A stretch of DNA of 49,059 nucleotides from Phycisphaerales bacterium (GCA_013140575.1 JABFSN010000169.1:1-49059); one strand, 5' to 3'. Numbered from the stretch's first letter, positions 16,484-25,621 are shown. The notes: generated by a model from the sequence alone, not told the origin. Numbers and translations: made by a program.

Positions 16484-16648
16484 GCTGTTCGCCGTGCCTC
16501 CTCGAGTGATGGGTCGGCCGGTGCGTTCCACGCCGGCAATTGATCCGCGTTCACTGCGCCGGTCGGGATGGGCGCCGTCGTGCCCCCGGCCGCGACCCGC
16601 AGCCTACATAAATCTGATCGGCAATGCCAGCGGGCGACGCGGGCGGAT

Positions 16649-17047
16649 TCAGGAGTACGGCTCGACGGCGCATCCCCGCCGCCGCCAGCCGGGCGATTTG
16701 GGGGCTAGGCCGATCAGGACGTCGGCGGCCACCATCAGCAGCCCCAGCGGCAACAGCAGGCCGATGACCCGCGCCGTGCGTACGTCCAGTCCGCGCCCGG
16801 CCTCGATGCCCCATGCGAACCGACCCGTCGGAGCGCCGCCGATTCGCGTCGGCTCGCGGTCGCGTAGCCCGACCAGCGTCAGCAGTTGCCGGGCGGCGTG
16901 CGCGGGCGTCCGCTGAAAACCGATCGCCGCCCGTTCCCGTGACATCGGTTCCACTCGCCAATCACAGACGTAGGCGTGCACGCCGACGGCCACACCGATC
17001 AACGCGACGGCCACGATGCGCCTGCCCCTTGCTCCCACGATTCCCAC
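16649..17047 (-). CDS. Small membrane protein of unknown function
   Basis: A 132-aa frame encodes an N-terminal hydrophobic segment (IVAVALIGVAVGVHAYV, about residues 10-26) and a second near the C-terminus (VIGLLLPLGLLMVAADVLIGL, about 93-113). An Arg-rich loop lies between. It begins at GTG with weak ribosome binding site support. The hydrophobic pattern and basic termini argue for a real gene over a shadow frame. I recognise no family. It lies between the POT transporter and a dispersed REP pair. Confidence 0.5.
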   Translation of the reverse strand: MGIVGARGRRIVAVALIGVAVGVHAYVCDWRVEPMSRERAAIGFQRTPAHAARQLLTLVGLRDREPTRIGGAPTGRFAWGIEAGRGLDVRTARVIGLLLPLGLLMVAADVLIGLAPKSPGWRRRGCAVEPYS

Positions 17048-17168
17048 CCCTGCTCGTCGGCCCCGCCGCGCGGCGGCCTCGTGTCCGGATTCAGTTTCGA
17101 ATCGTCGTCTCGGCCGCCGCGATCAGAACCCGCCACGCAATGTGTGTTTCGCGTTGGAAATCGCGAAT

Positions 17169-17253
17169 CAGAGCCGCGGGCGCAAGCCCGCGGTTTCTTG
17201 GAACGCGGGGAGCCGTCGATGCTCCAATCACCGGGCTTGCGCCCGGTGCTCTG
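17169..17253. repeat. 85-bp paired-REP element with GCAA loops, copy 1
   Basis: Two inverted arms face each other, one starting CAGAGC and the other ending GCTCTG. Each is itself a hairpin with a GCAA or TTGC loop: CCGCGGGC-GCAA-GCCCGCGG on the left and CACCGGGC-TTGC-GCCCGGTG on the right. The same 85-bp arrangement lies at 33472-33556. In this copy an outer inverted repeat, GTTTCGCG / CGCGAAAC, extends the structure to about 17145-17277. It occupies the spacer 17048-17339, where no gene is seen. Confidence 0.8.
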
Positions 17254-17339
17254 AAACGACAGGCACACGCGAAACACAGTTCTCGTGCGGCGTCTTGATG
17301 TCTGAACCGCGACACCAATATCCCGCCGGTGCCGTGGCG

Positions 17340-18611
17340 CTACCCACCGCCCGACGAATCGACCAGCATTTCCTCGATGATGCGTTCGAAATCGCGGCGC
17401 AGCGCCTGGTTCGCGTCACCGGTCGCCGGACCGGAAAAGCCCGTATGAACCGCGCGTACCCGCCCCGCTCCATTCAGAAAAATCGTCGTCGGATAAGCGC
17501 GAATCCGGTCGATCGCCGGGAACGCGGCCGCGGCCTTGTCCTTGTCCGATACTCCCGCGACCAGCACGGTGTACGGAATGCCGAGCCGCTCGACGTACTT
17601 CCGCACCTGCCGCGCGTCGCGCGAGAAATCGCCGGTTAGTTCGAACGCCAGTCCGACGATGGACAAACCGCGATCGGCGTATCGCCGGTGCAATTCGACA
17701 AGATACTCGCTGGCATCGTGGCAATTCGGGCACCACGTGCCGAACACTTCGATAATCCGCGCCTTGCCCGCGAAGCGCTCGTCGGACAACGCCACCCGGT
17801 CGCCGTTCACGTCGGGAAACACCAGCGCATCGAGCGGCACCGATCCCGTCCACGTTGTCCGTCCGAACGCGTCGGGCAACGCGGCATCCGCATCGCGATC
17901 GGCCGTCCACGTTTCGTGCCATGCGTCGCGCGACCAGAAATCCCCGGCCAACGCCCCGTCCGCTTGCATCCGGGCGTCGAATAGAAACGCGTGGGCACCA
18001 TCGAAACACGACAGCCGCAACCGCCCGTTTTCGAAGCTGCCCGCCAGGAAACGATAATCCCCCGTCGTCGTCAGAACCGTCCCTGCCACGCTTCGGTCCG
18101 CGCCCTGTTCGAACACGCCGATGGCCGGATCTTCCGATTTCGAGAACCGCATCCGCCAACGGCCCGAAATATCGTGTTGTTCCTTGGGAACTGGTGCGGC
18201 CCCGGTCGGCAAGGGATCGAACCGCGGAAACGCGCCGCGCCGCGCATGAAATGCCATCGTTACCGGCGTCCCGCCCGATCCGGTCCTGACCCATTCTCCA
18301 TCCAGGTGCTTCCCTTCGTGCGAAACCGCGCCCGACAGTTTCGCGTCGTAGTAATCAATGTCCAATGTAACCGTATCGCCCGACACCGCGGTGTGCGGCA
18401 CGGCGATGCGCTCCGGTCCATTGATTAGTTGCGCGTTCCATTGCCCATCGGCGCGCGAATCCAATAGCAGATAAAAGGGCAGCTCCCCCCCCGGGCTGTC
18501 CAGCCAGGCACGCCACATCCCCGGCGACGGTCGATCGGCGTTGGCCGCGCCGCCGGTCGCGGCCCATGCGATCATCACGAGAACCTCGAATCGACCAATC
18601 GGTCTCAACAT
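17340..18611 (-). CDS. Secreted TlpA-like thioredoxin-fold protein
   Basis: The 423-aa protein has a signal peptide (about 1-25, ending GGAANA), a beta-rich N-terminal domain of about 240 residues, and a C-terminal thioredoxin-like domain (about 262-420). The active site is WCPNC (Cys294 and Cys297) and the cis-Pro motif is AYPTTIF, as in TlpA/ResA/AhpC-TSA proteins. The N-terminal domain resembles that of other exported TlpA-type oxidoreductases with a DUF4369-like region. It probably reduces periplasmic disulfides, for example during cytochrome c maturation. The start is the ATG before LRPIGRFEV; the longer frame has no ribosome binding site. It is divergent from the MBL-fold gene. Confidence 0.88.
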   Translation of the reverse strand: MLRPIGRFEVLVMIAWAATGGAANADRPSPGMWRAWLDSPGGELPFYLLLDSRADGQWNAQLINGPERIAVPHTAVSGDTVTLDIDYYDAKLSGAVSHEGKHLDGEWVRTGSGGTPVTMAFHARRGAFPRFDPLPTGAAPVPKEQHDISGRWRMRFSKSEDPAIGVFEQGADRSVAGTVLTTTGDYRFLAGSFENGRLRLSCFDGAHAFLFDARMQADGALAGDFWSRDAWHETWTADRDADAALPDAFGRTTWTGSVPLDALVFPDVNGDRVALSDERFAGKARIIEVFGTWCPNCHDASEYLVELHRRYADRGLSIVGLAFELTGDFSRDARQVRKYVERLGIPYTVLVAGVSDKDKAAAAFPAIDRIRAYPTTIFLNGAGRVRAVHTGFSGPATGDANQALRRDFERIIEEMLVDSSGGG

Positions 18612-18786
18612 GGGACGGTCTCCGCTCGGGCGTGCGCCGCACCGGCCCATGCGGTTCTTCCGCGACCGGGCCGCGCTGCCGCCACTATAGACAAACCGCC
18701 GGCGGATGAGAAGATGACCGGTGTCGAATCGCCCGCGCGATGCGTGGATCGTCCACCGATCACGCGGGATGTCAACGGAGCGCATC

Positions 18787-19665
18787 ATGACTCGAAAGCC
18801 AATCGCCCTTCTGATGTTCCTGTCCGCGTCGGCATTGGTCCGCGCTCAGGACTTAACCGACGTCAAGATCGTCAAGCATCACGTCGCGGGCAACATCCAC
18901 ATGCTGGAGGGCCGCGGCGGGAACATCGGCGTGTCCGTCGGCAACGACGGCCTGCTGATCATCGACGATCAATTCGCTCCGCTGGCCGGCCGCATCCGCG
19001 CCGCGCTCAGGGAGTTGAACCCCGGCGAGCTGAAGTTCATTCTAAACACGCACTGGCACGGCGACCACACCGGAGGCAACGTCGAATTCGGTCCCGAAGC
19101 GCCCATCATCGCCCACACCAACGTCCGCAAGCGCCTGTCCACGCCGCAGGAGCTGTTCGGGCGAACGGTCGAACCGCTGCCCGAAGTTGGTCTTCCGGTC
19201 ATCACGTTCGACGCGTCGCTTTCCGTTCACTTCAACGGTGAGGAAATAAGAGCCTGGCATCTGCCCGGCGGTCACACCGACGGCGACATCGTCGTCTATT
19301 TCACCTCGTCCAATGTTCTGCACACCGGCGATCTGTTCTTCAACGGAATGTTTCCGTTCGTCGATCTGGACCACGGCGGCAACGTCGAGGGCGTGGCCCG
19401 AAACGTGGCCATGCTGATCGAAAAAACGCCGAAGGACGCGAAGATCATCCCCGGACACGGACCGATCGGGTCCATTGACGACTTGAAACGATTCCAGGGC
19501 ATGCTGGTCGAGACGTCGGCCATGGTCCGCGAGCGCATCCAGGCCGGCAAGTCGCTGGACGAGGTCAAGACGGCCGGTCTGCCGGCGCAATGGGACAGTT
19601 GGGGAACGGGTTTCATCAAGACCGACCAATGGCTGGAACTGACCTATAAGAGCCTGAAACCGTAG
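18787..19665 (+). CDS. Secreted MBL-fold metallohydrolase
   Basis: The 292-aa protein has a signal peptide (about 1-20, ending LVRAQ). The metallo-beta-lactamase metal site is complete: HWHGDH (His89, His91, Asp93, His94), a later GGHTDGD His, HTGD with the bridging Asp, and GHG near the C-terminal third. This is the cyclase/glyoxalase-like exported group often annotated simply as MBL-fold hydrolase. A beta-lactam substrate should not be assumed. GGAG 8 nt upstream supports the ATG at 18787 over the one at 18769. It is divergent from the TlpA-like gene. Confidence 0.9.
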   Translation: MTRKPIALLMFLSASALVRAQDLTDVKIVKHHVAGNIHMLEGRGGNIGVSVGNDGLLIIDDQFAPLAGRIRAALRELNPGELKFILNTHWHGDHTGGNVEFGPEAPIIAHTNVRKRLSTPQELFGRTVEPLPEVGLPVITFDASLSVHFNGEEIRAWHLPGGHTDGDIVVYFTSSNVLHTGDLFFNGMFPFVDLDHGGNVEGVARNVAMLIEKTPKDAKIIPGHGPIGSIDDLKRFQGMLVETSAMVRERIQAGKSLDEVKTAGLPAQWDSWGTGFIKTDQWLELTYKSLKP

Positions 19666-19740
19666 CCCGTACGAGGACGCTGCGCCGGGTCGGAATCGCG
19701 ATGGCGACGCGGCGGTGGTCATCAGTAAGGAACCAATGTC

Positions 19741-20358
19741 ATGCCGAACATGACGCCGGAAGTGGACGCGTACATCAAGAAGTCGCCGGATTTCGCCCGC
19801 CCGGTTTTGACGAGGCTGCGCCAACTATTCCACAAAGCGTGCCCGAAGATCGAAGAAAAGCTCAAATGGGGCGTGCCGAGCTTCGAATACAAGGGGATGG
19901 TCGGGGGAATGGCGGCTTTCAAGAAGCATTTGACCTATGGATTCTGGAAAGCGCCGCTGATGAAGGATCCCGCCGGCATTCTGGCGACCGAATCAAAAAG
20001 CGCGATGTTCGGAAGCAAGGTGACCTCGCTCGCCAATCTGCCGCCGGACACGGTGTTGATCGCCTACATCAAGGAGGCGGTTCAACTCAACGAAGACGGC
20101 GTCAAGCTCGAACGGCCCAAGACATCCAGGAAGAACAAGAACGCCATCAAGGCGCCGGACGACCTGCTGGCAGCGCTCAAGAAGAGCAAGAAGGCGCTGG
20201 CCACGTTCGAGGCGTTCAGCTACAGCTGTCGTAAGGAATACGTCGAGTGGGTCACCGAGGCGAAACAGGAGGTCACGCGCCGCAAGCGCATCGCGACGGC
20301 CGTCGAATGGATGGCCGAGGGCAAACCCAGAAACTGGAAATACATGGGGAAGTGTTAG
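19741..20358 (+). CDS. YdeI/DUF1801 family protein
   Basis: The 205-aa cytoplasmic protein joins an N-terminal DUF1801-like domain (MTPEVDAYIKKSPDFARPVL, then KIEEKLKWGVPSFEYKG) to a C-terminal YdeI/OmpD-associated segment. The C-terminal part is Lys-rich and ends in SYSCRKEYVEWVTEAKQEVTRRKRI and the KPRNWKY tail. YdeI in Enterobacteria is linked to resistance to cationic peptides, but the biochemical role is unknown. The start ATG has AAGGA about 10 nt upstream. No operon partner is evident. Confidence 0.88.
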   Translation: MPNMTPEVDAYIKKSPDFARPVLTRLRQLFHKACPKIEEKLKWGVPSFEYKGMVGGMAAFKKHLTYGFWKAPLMKDPAGILATESKSAMFGSKVTSLANLPPDTVLIAYIKEAVQLNEDGVKLERPKTSRKNKNAIKAPDDLLAALKKSKKALATFEAFSYSCRKEYVEWVTEAKQEVTRRKRIATAVEWMAEGKPRNWKYMGKC

Positions 20359-20490
20359 CGGCGCGGGAATGGGGCGCGATGTTGTCGAACCCATTCGTCG
20401 GGCCGCGGGGAATGACGCACACACGGCCCGCCCAGGAAGCGCTACGCGACAGGTTGATCACCACGCCCAGTCCGAATGCGTTGCGCCCCA

Positions 20491-21321
20491 TCATGCGTCG
20501 ATGAGTTCGCGGCGGCGGTCGCGGTTGACGTAGACGGCCGTGGCGTCGATTCCGGCGGCGCGGAGCATGTCGATCGCCGTCGTGAAATCGGCGCCGACGT
20601 CTTCCGGTTTGTGGGCGTCCGAGCCGATGGACAGCATGGTCCCGCCGAGCGCGGCGTAGCGTTGCACCGTGGCCGGACCGGGCATGGCCTCGCCCACGCC
20701 CTGACGCAGCGTCGACGTATTGACTTCCGGGACGACGTCCGCCGCCAGGCAGTGCCGCAGGATGTCATCGATGAGATCGGACTGTCCGGCGACGTGCTGG
20801 GTGCCGGTGAAGCGTAAAGAGTAGCGTTTGACGAAATCCAGATGCGACAACGCGTCAAACACGCGAGGGCGGCCCGCGTGCAATTCCCGAACGTGCTCGA
20901 GCGCATCCCGGACGGCGTAAAAATAACGGCGGGTGACGGCGGCCGGGTCCGCGCCGTCCCAGCTTCCGCGGACGTGAATGGGCAGTTCGTAGCACCAATG
21001 AACGCTGAGGAGTACGACGTCGAAGGCGTGGCAATCGATGAATTCGACGATGGCCGGCATGTGGGATTTCTGATAATCGACCTCGATGCCCTTGCCGACG
21101 CGAATGCGGTCGCTGAATTGATCGCGCAGCCGGGAAATGGTGTCGGAATAGGCCGCGTCGTCGTAAATGCAGGTCGGGGCCTCGTCCGGGTGGGTGTCGT
21201 AATGTTCGGTAAAGGTGATGCCGTCCAGACCCCGTTCGATCGCGTGGCGAACGACGTCGGCCGGGTCGGACCGGCAATCGAACGAGTGCCGCGAGTGTAA
21301 ATGCTGATCGTACCGCTTCAT
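20491..21321 (-). CDS. PHP-domain phosphoesterase, histidinol-phosphatase (HisJ/HisK) family
   Basis: The 276-aa PHP protein carries a trinuclear metal site: DQHLHSRHS (His7, His9), TEHYD, a central GIEVDY, a His near LLSVHW, LSHLDFVKRY and SIGSDAHKPEDVG. The layout matches bacterial histidinol-phosphate phosphatases of the PHP type, which perform the penultimate step of histidine synthesis. No other his gene is near, so another phosphoester substrate is possible. AGGTGA upstream of the ATG at 21321 supports this start rather than a longer frame. Divergent from the next gene. Confidence 0.87.
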   Translation of the reverse strand: MKRYDQHLHSRHSFDCRSDPADVVRHAIERGLDGITFTEHYDTHPDEAPTCIYDDAAYSDTISRLRDQFSDRIRVGKGIEVDYQKSHMPAIVEFIDCHAFDVVLLSVHWCYELPIHVRGSWDGADPAAVTRRYFYAVRDALEHVRELHAGRPRVFDALSHLDFVKRYSLRFTGTQHVAGQSDLIDDILRHCLAADVVPEVNTSTLRQGVGEAMPGPATVQRYAALGGTMLSIGSDAHKPEDVGADFTTAIDMLRAAGIDATAVYVNRDRRRELIDA

Positions 21322-21399
21322 CGGTGTCACCTGTTCCGTGGGGACGGTATGATACCGGCACGGTAACGGAATTACACCGGACGGCCGGGGCATGGGCGA

Positions 21400-22098
21400 A
21401 TGAACAACGCGACCGGGACAGGCGCCATGAACCACGCCGTCGTGATGCGCGCGCCGGCGGACGTTTCCGCGATGGCAATGGTGGCGCAGGCCAATGTCGT
21501 GCAGTTGCGCACGGCGGAGTTGAAGCGCGTCGGCGGCAGCGCGGCCACGCACGATATCCGCGTGCCGCCGCCGGGCGCGGTCACGCGCTACCGCGAGGCG
21601 TTGGTCGATCATCTTCGCATCAAGGCGTACAACCCCGTCGAATTGCATCTGCGGCTGCACGAAATCTGGGGACAGTTTTGCCTGATGTGCTGGTCGTTGC
21701 AGGTCGAGGATGCGCAGCGTCCACCCCCATTCGCCGGCGGCGGTTCATTTGATCTGCGCTGTCCCGAGGCGGTGGAACTGAAGACCGCGGAGCTCGTCGG
21801 TTCGCTGTGGCGGCTGCGGTTCGAACAACGGTTGCGGTCCGACGCGGCGTTCAGCCGATCGCCCGATTTCGCCCGCGCGCGAGCGGCGTCCCGGGAGATT
21901 CGCGTGCCGGTTTTTGGAAAATCAATGGACGAGGCCGACGACGCGGCACTCACCGTCTGTTCCTGTGAATACGCGGGGATGCTGGCCGCTGCGCGATGGA
22001 TCGGCGACGCACGCCGGCAATGGGGAGAGCCGGGGATCATGGAGATTGACGATACGGTGTTGTTCGGCGGAGCGATCGCGGCCGGTGACGCGGAGTGA
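21400..22098 (+). CDS. Unrecognised protein
   Basis: A 232-aa reading frame with coding-like composition; I cannot place it in a family. Notable features are an N-terminal Ala/Met-rich segment, a conserved-looking KAYNPVELHLRLHEIWGQFCLMCWSL stretch in the middle with several aromatic residues and Cys, and a C-terminal CSCEYAGMLAAARWIGDARRQWGEPG. It has no signal peptide and no TM helices. The start is uncertain: ATG 21400 or ATG 21427. It is divergent from the PHP gene, with 78 bp between the starts, and is followed by the 27-bp hairpin. Confidence 0.55.
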   Translation: MNNATGTGAMNHAVVMRAPADVSAMAMVAQANVVQLRTAELKRVGGSAATHDIRVPPPGAVTRYREALVDHLRIKAYNPVELHLRLHEIWGQFCLMCWSLQVEDAQRPPPFAGGGSFDLRCPEAVELKTAELVGSLWRLRFEQRLRSDAAFSRSPDFARARAASREIRVPVFGKSMDEADDAALTVCSCEYAGMLAAARWIGDARRQWGEPGIMEIDDTVLFGGAIAAGDAE

Positions 22099-22205
22099 AT
22101 GAATTCCGCCCGATCAGCCGCCGGCCCGACGAGTCGGTGGCGGCGCGAAGCGCCGACGCGGCCGAGGTCCGGGCATGGATGAGTTTTCGAGTCGCGGGAC
22201 CAACT

Positions 22206-22232
22206 TCAGAACCCCGGACGCAAATCCGGGGC
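22206..22232 (-). repeat. 27-bp dispersed hairpin family, copy 2
   Basis: Inverse complement of the unit at 1692-1718, with arms CCCCGGA / TCCGGGG and a TCAGA flank. It lies in the 298-bp spacer 22099-22396. That spacer also holds a separate hairpin, CCCGCCAC-TTGC-GTGGCGGG, near 22289-22308, and no gene. Confidence 0.7.
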
Positions 22233-22396
22233 CGAGTGGGAACGGGCTCGCGTGCGCTCCGCTGTCCGACGTCGGTTCCGTCCGGCCCGCCACTTGCGTG
22301 GCGGGTTCTGATCAAGACGTCCGCCGCGAATACCCGAGTGTCGGTCGGACCACCGGCTCAACACGAAATGGATGGGCCATTAGATGACACGTCGTG

Positions 22397-23890
22397 TCAA
22401 CAAGCGCCGCGAACGAAGACGCCGAGTGTGCGCAGCAGAATGATCAAGTCCAGTTCCATCGACGCATTCTTGACATAATAGAGGTCGAATTGCAGCTTGC
22501 GACGCGCATCCTCGACCGTGGAGCCGTAGCGGAATCCGATCTGAGCCCACCCGGTGAGCCCGGGTTTGACCAGGTGGCGTTCGTTGTAGTAGGGGATGGC
22601 GTCGGCCAGTGGCACGACGAAATCGGGGCGTTCCGGCCGCGGACCGACGAGCGACATGCGCCCCGCCAACACGTTGAAGAGCTGGGGCAGTTCGTCCAGA
22701 CGGGTGCGCCGCAACAGCCGCCCGACGCGCGTGACCCGCGGGTCGTTGGGCACCGCCCAAACGGCGTCGCGGAGTTCCGCGCCGACCTTCATCGTTCGGA
22801 ACTTGTAGAGCGTGAAGGGGCGTCCGTTCTGACCCACGCGGGTCTGTGCGTAGACCACCGGTCCGCCGTCGTCCAGTTTGATCAACAAGGCGATCAACGG
22901 CAGCAACGGCGCCGCCGCGATCGACGCGATGATCGAGGTCACGATGTCAAACGCCCGTTTGAGCGCCTGCCGCCGCTGACAATGGACCTGCAAATCGGCG
23001 AACAGAAACCAGTGCGGGGTGATGTCGTCAACCGGAATCTGCCCGGTGGCCTTTTCATAGAAGGTGGCCTCGTTGGTAACGCGGCACCCGCGACCCAGAC
23101 AGGGAATGACGGCGTCCATGACGCGATGATTCAGGGCGGCTTCGGCCCCGACGACGATTTCCAGAACGCCGAACCGCCGGCAGATATCCGACAGGTCGTC
23201 GAGTTCACCCAGGTGCGGCGTGCGCTGGACAGCCGCGGTCGTCTGCGGTCGGTCGTCCACGTATCCGATCAGCCGGTATTCACGGACGAAGCCGTCTTCA
23301 AATGCGCGGATCAGCGGTCCGGACACATCGCCCGGACCCACGATCAGCAGGCGGCGTTGAAAGGAATGAAGAGCCCAACACGCGAAGAGGCGCGAACCGG
23401 TCGCCCAGATGACCAAAGTGCCGACGGACAGACCGGCGACGCGGCGGCTGAGCGTCGTGTAGAGCAGCGCATAGACGACGGCATACGTGATGCAGAGCGC
23501 CGTCAGTGTAGTCAGCATCAGACGGGTCAGGATGCGCGACCGCGCGAAGAGCGTTTCGCGTTCGTAGAAGCCGAAAACCAGGCTGCCGAAGACAAATGCG
23601 GCCGCCAGCAACCCCCACGCCTCCCAAAGCGGCACGTGCATGTAGGGCAGAATGCGGTTAATGACGAATATCTGGAAACCGGCGTACAGACCACCGAGAA
23701 GAGCAACCAGGTCCAGAAACACCCACGTTCCCACGGGCAGGGTCTGTATCATGCCGCCGACGTGCCGCAGCAGCCGCGCGGGCGAGGCGAGTTCGGACAG
23801 CGGACGGACCGCGGCGGCGGCGATCGGCGGCCTCCCGCCGAAGCGGGTTCCGAGCGATGCAGACGGACCGAGGACGGCCTGCGACCCCAT
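22397..23890 (-). CDS. Polyprenyl-phosphate sugar-1-phosphate transferase (exopolysaccharide initiation)
   Basis: The 497-aa membrane protein has four or five N-terminal TM segments, a CoA-binding-like Rossmann region (LLIVGPGDVSGPLIRAFED) and the C-terminal bacterial sugar transferase domain. That domain has KRAFDIVTSI, KFRTMKVGAE, LRRTRLDELPQLFNVL and MSLVGPRPERP. It transfers a hexose-1-phosphate to undecaprenyl phosphate to begin exopolysaccharide or O-unit synthesis. I place the start at ATG 23890 with GGGGGT upstream. The longer frame to 24130 is Arg-rich and without a ribosome binding site; ATG 23911 is a further option. No Wzx/Wzy or further glycosyltransferase genes adjoin it, so it is an orphan initiator. 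Confidence 0.93.
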   Translation of the reverse strand: MGSQAVLGPSASLGTRFGGRPPIAAAAVRPLSELASPARLLRHVGGMIQTLPVGTWVFLDLVALLGGLYAGFQIFVINRILPYMHVPLWEAWGLLAAAFVFGSLVFGFYERETLFARSRILTRLMLTTLTALCITYAVVYALLYTTLSRRVAGLSVGTLVIWATGSRLFACWALHSFQRRLLIVGPGDVSGPLIRAFEDGFVREYRLIGYVDDRPQTTAAVQRTPHLGELDDLSDICRRFGVLEIVVGAEAALNHRVMDAVIPCLGRGCRVTNEATFYEKATGQIPVDDITPHWFLFADLQVHCQRRQALKRAFDIVTSIIASIAAAPLLPLIALLIKLDDGGPVVYAQTRVGQNGRPFTLYKFRTMKVGAELRDAVWAVPNDPRVTRVGRLLRRTRLDELPQLFNVLAGRMSLVGPRPERPDFVVPLADAIPYYNERHLVKPGLTGWAQIGFRYGSTVEDARRKLQFDLYYVKNASMELDLIILLRTLGVFVRGAC

Positions 23891-24201
23891 AACGTACCCC
23901 CGGAGAATCATTATCAGCGCGTTCCATGGTCCCATCGGAAGACGGACCCGGCGACGTGAATAGCGGACGCGCTCGGCTTCATGACCCATGCGCCGGTCCC
24001 CAGCGCCGTCCGCCCGATAAAACCGCCGCCGGAAACGGCCGACGACGACCGATCCGTTCCGGCCGAACCCCGCCGGTAACGGCGCGGTCGATTTTCGGAC
24101 AGTCGCACGCATCGCCACCCGATAAGTCAAAAGGCGACGCGATCATTGTTTGGTTCAGACTCCGCACAGAACCGGAATCATCGCCCGGGAGCTGCGCTGA
24201 T

Positions 24202-25056
24202 ATGCAACGATGGGGTTCCATTTCGTCGCGAAACAAGATCCCCGGCGTTTCATGCGTTGATCGGCGGGCGCCGCTGGGCGTCATTCGGCGCCGAGTCCGT
24301 AGTTCAGGAATCATCGCCCTGTCGGCCGCCGTGGTCTTCACCGTGGGTCCGGGGACGGGCTGCACAACCAAGCCGAAAAGGGTCAACACCGCCACGCAGC
24401 AACCGCTTGATCGACCGCGTCCGGCGGGACGCAACGGTTATGAAATCATAGCCGCGGCGCCGGCCGGCATGTTCCCTTGCGCGCTGGCCGTCGCTTCGGT
24501 CGCGGAAACTTCAGACACCCTCGACGCCCGCCCGATGGTCGAATTGGTATCCCGGCCGTCGAGCGAGTCGGTGGCCTGGCTGGAACTGTTCGACGATTCC
24601 GCCCCGGTCATTGAAGTGTTCCCCGCGACCGTTCCGAACCAATACGGCCGCACGCTCACCGTGCCGGAATTGCTGAACAAGGCACGCACGGAAGGCGCCG
24701 GACTATGCCTGGTGTATCAGGCAACGGTTCACGGCGACGCGTTCGCCGACGTGCAGGGGTTGTTGTATCGCACGGCCGACGGACAATTGCTGGCCCGCAT
24801 TCAGGCCCAGGCCGACGCTCCACCCGTCAACGCCAAAACGGCGCCGCCGCCGGGGCGCGCCGACGTCGATCGCCGGCACATTGACCCCGCCTACGTGGCC
24901 GTGGAGCGCTTCCAGAATCACGTCCGCGAATGTTTGCGGTACATGATGCACGACACCGCCGTCGGTCTGACCGCCGGCGGGGCTCGCGGCCTGCGTCAAC
25001 GAATGGCCGCGTCCCCCCAGGAAGGCCCGCGTCTCGGTTCCGACCGCGATCGATAG
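24202..25056 (+). CDS. Putative lipoprotein of unknown function
   Basis: The 284-aa product has a long basic N-terminus and a hydrophobic segment (GIIALSAAVVFTVGPGTGC) whose final TGC is a plausible lipobox. A Thr/Lys linker and a soluble domain follow, with repeated EVFPATVPN and LCLVYQATVHGDAFADVQG strands. The C-terminal part is rich in Pro and Arg. It is divergent from the sugar transferase across a 311-bp spacer with no other feature, so it may be part of the envelope machinery. No family recognised. The start is ATG 24202; other starts upstream are possible. Confidence 0.6.
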   Translation: MQRWGSISSRNKIPGVSCVDRRAPLGVIRRRVRSSGIIALSAAVVFTVGPGTGCTTKPKRVNTATQQPLDRPRPAGRNGYEIIAAAPAGMFPCALAVASVAETSDTLDARPMVELVSRPSSESVAWLELFDDSAPVIEVFPATVPNQYGRTLTVPELLNKARTEGAGLCLVYQATVHGDAFADVQGLLYRTADGQLLARIQAQADAPPVNAKTAPPPGRADVDRRHIDPAYVAVERFQNHVRECLRYMMHDTAVGLTAGGARGLRQRMAASPQEGPRLGSDRDR

Positions 25057-25079
25057 TCGGACGATCCACTCGAAAGGTC

Positions 25080-25197
25080 GGGTGGCACGGACAACGGTAC
25101 GCCGTTGTCCGTGTTTTGGCGGGGCTGGCGCGCGAATGGCCGGAATCACCCATGGTCCGACGACGGTGGCAAGCGGGTACGCTTGCCAGTGCCACCC
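25080..25197. repeat. 118-bp dispersed element with perfect 9-bp terminal inverted repeats, copy 2
   Basis: Bounded by GGGTGGCAC and its exact complement GTGCCACCC. Two internal hairpins are present: CGGACAACGG-TACG-CCGTTGTCCG (10-bp stem) and GGCAAGCG-GGTA-CGCTTGCC (8-bp stem). It is the same length as the copy at 1791-1908. Outside the element, GGACGATCCACT on the left and GGATCGCTCCACT on the right form an imperfect direct repeat. It lies in the spacer 25057-25390, just upstream of tRNA-Ala; no gene is present there. Confidence 0.82.
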
Positions 25198-25390
25198 GCA
25201 GAATCGCACGGATCGCTCCACTAGCCGACCACATCGGTGACGACCCCTTGATGGCGCCCGGCCGGTTGCGAACCACCCCGCACGCATGTCTGCTGCGAAT
25301 CGGCCGCGCCACCCTGTCGTGATTCCGGGCGAATCCCTACAATGACGAACCGTCGCAAGGGGCGGGTCAGCCCGCCCGATCTCGTTGGAC

Positions 25391-25463
25391 GGGGCCGTAG
25401 CTCAATTGGGAGAGCGCCTGGTTTGCAACCAGGAGGTCGCCGGTTCGAACCCGGTCGGCTCCA
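25391..25463 (+). tRNA. tRNA-Ala (anticodon TGC)
   Basis: A 73-nt cloverleaf. The acceptor GGGGCCG pairs with CGGCTCC and includes the G3:U70 wobble that identifies alanine tRNAs. The anticodon stem CCTGG / CCAGG encloses TTTGCAA. The T arm GCCGG-TTCGAAC-CCGGT is normal. The discriminator is A73 and no CCA is encoded, so a CCA-adding enzyme is required. Confidence 0.97.
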
Positions 25464-25621
25464 AATGATTTGCCCGGTCGTCGCATCATCGTTTTATCGG
25501 ACGCTGCCACATCGCCGTGCGCGATGGCGAAAACCACACGCCCGTTTTTCACCGGCGAATCGCGCACGCCTTCCGATACACCAGTCGCACACGGATCACG
25601 AATCCCAAGGAGGTGCATCGG

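Noticed and set aside
22394-23959. 521-codon plus-strand frame over the sugar transferase
   Set aside because: Antisense to a clear sugar-transferase gene; the Gln/His/Arg-rich product matches no family and reflects high-GC codon bias.
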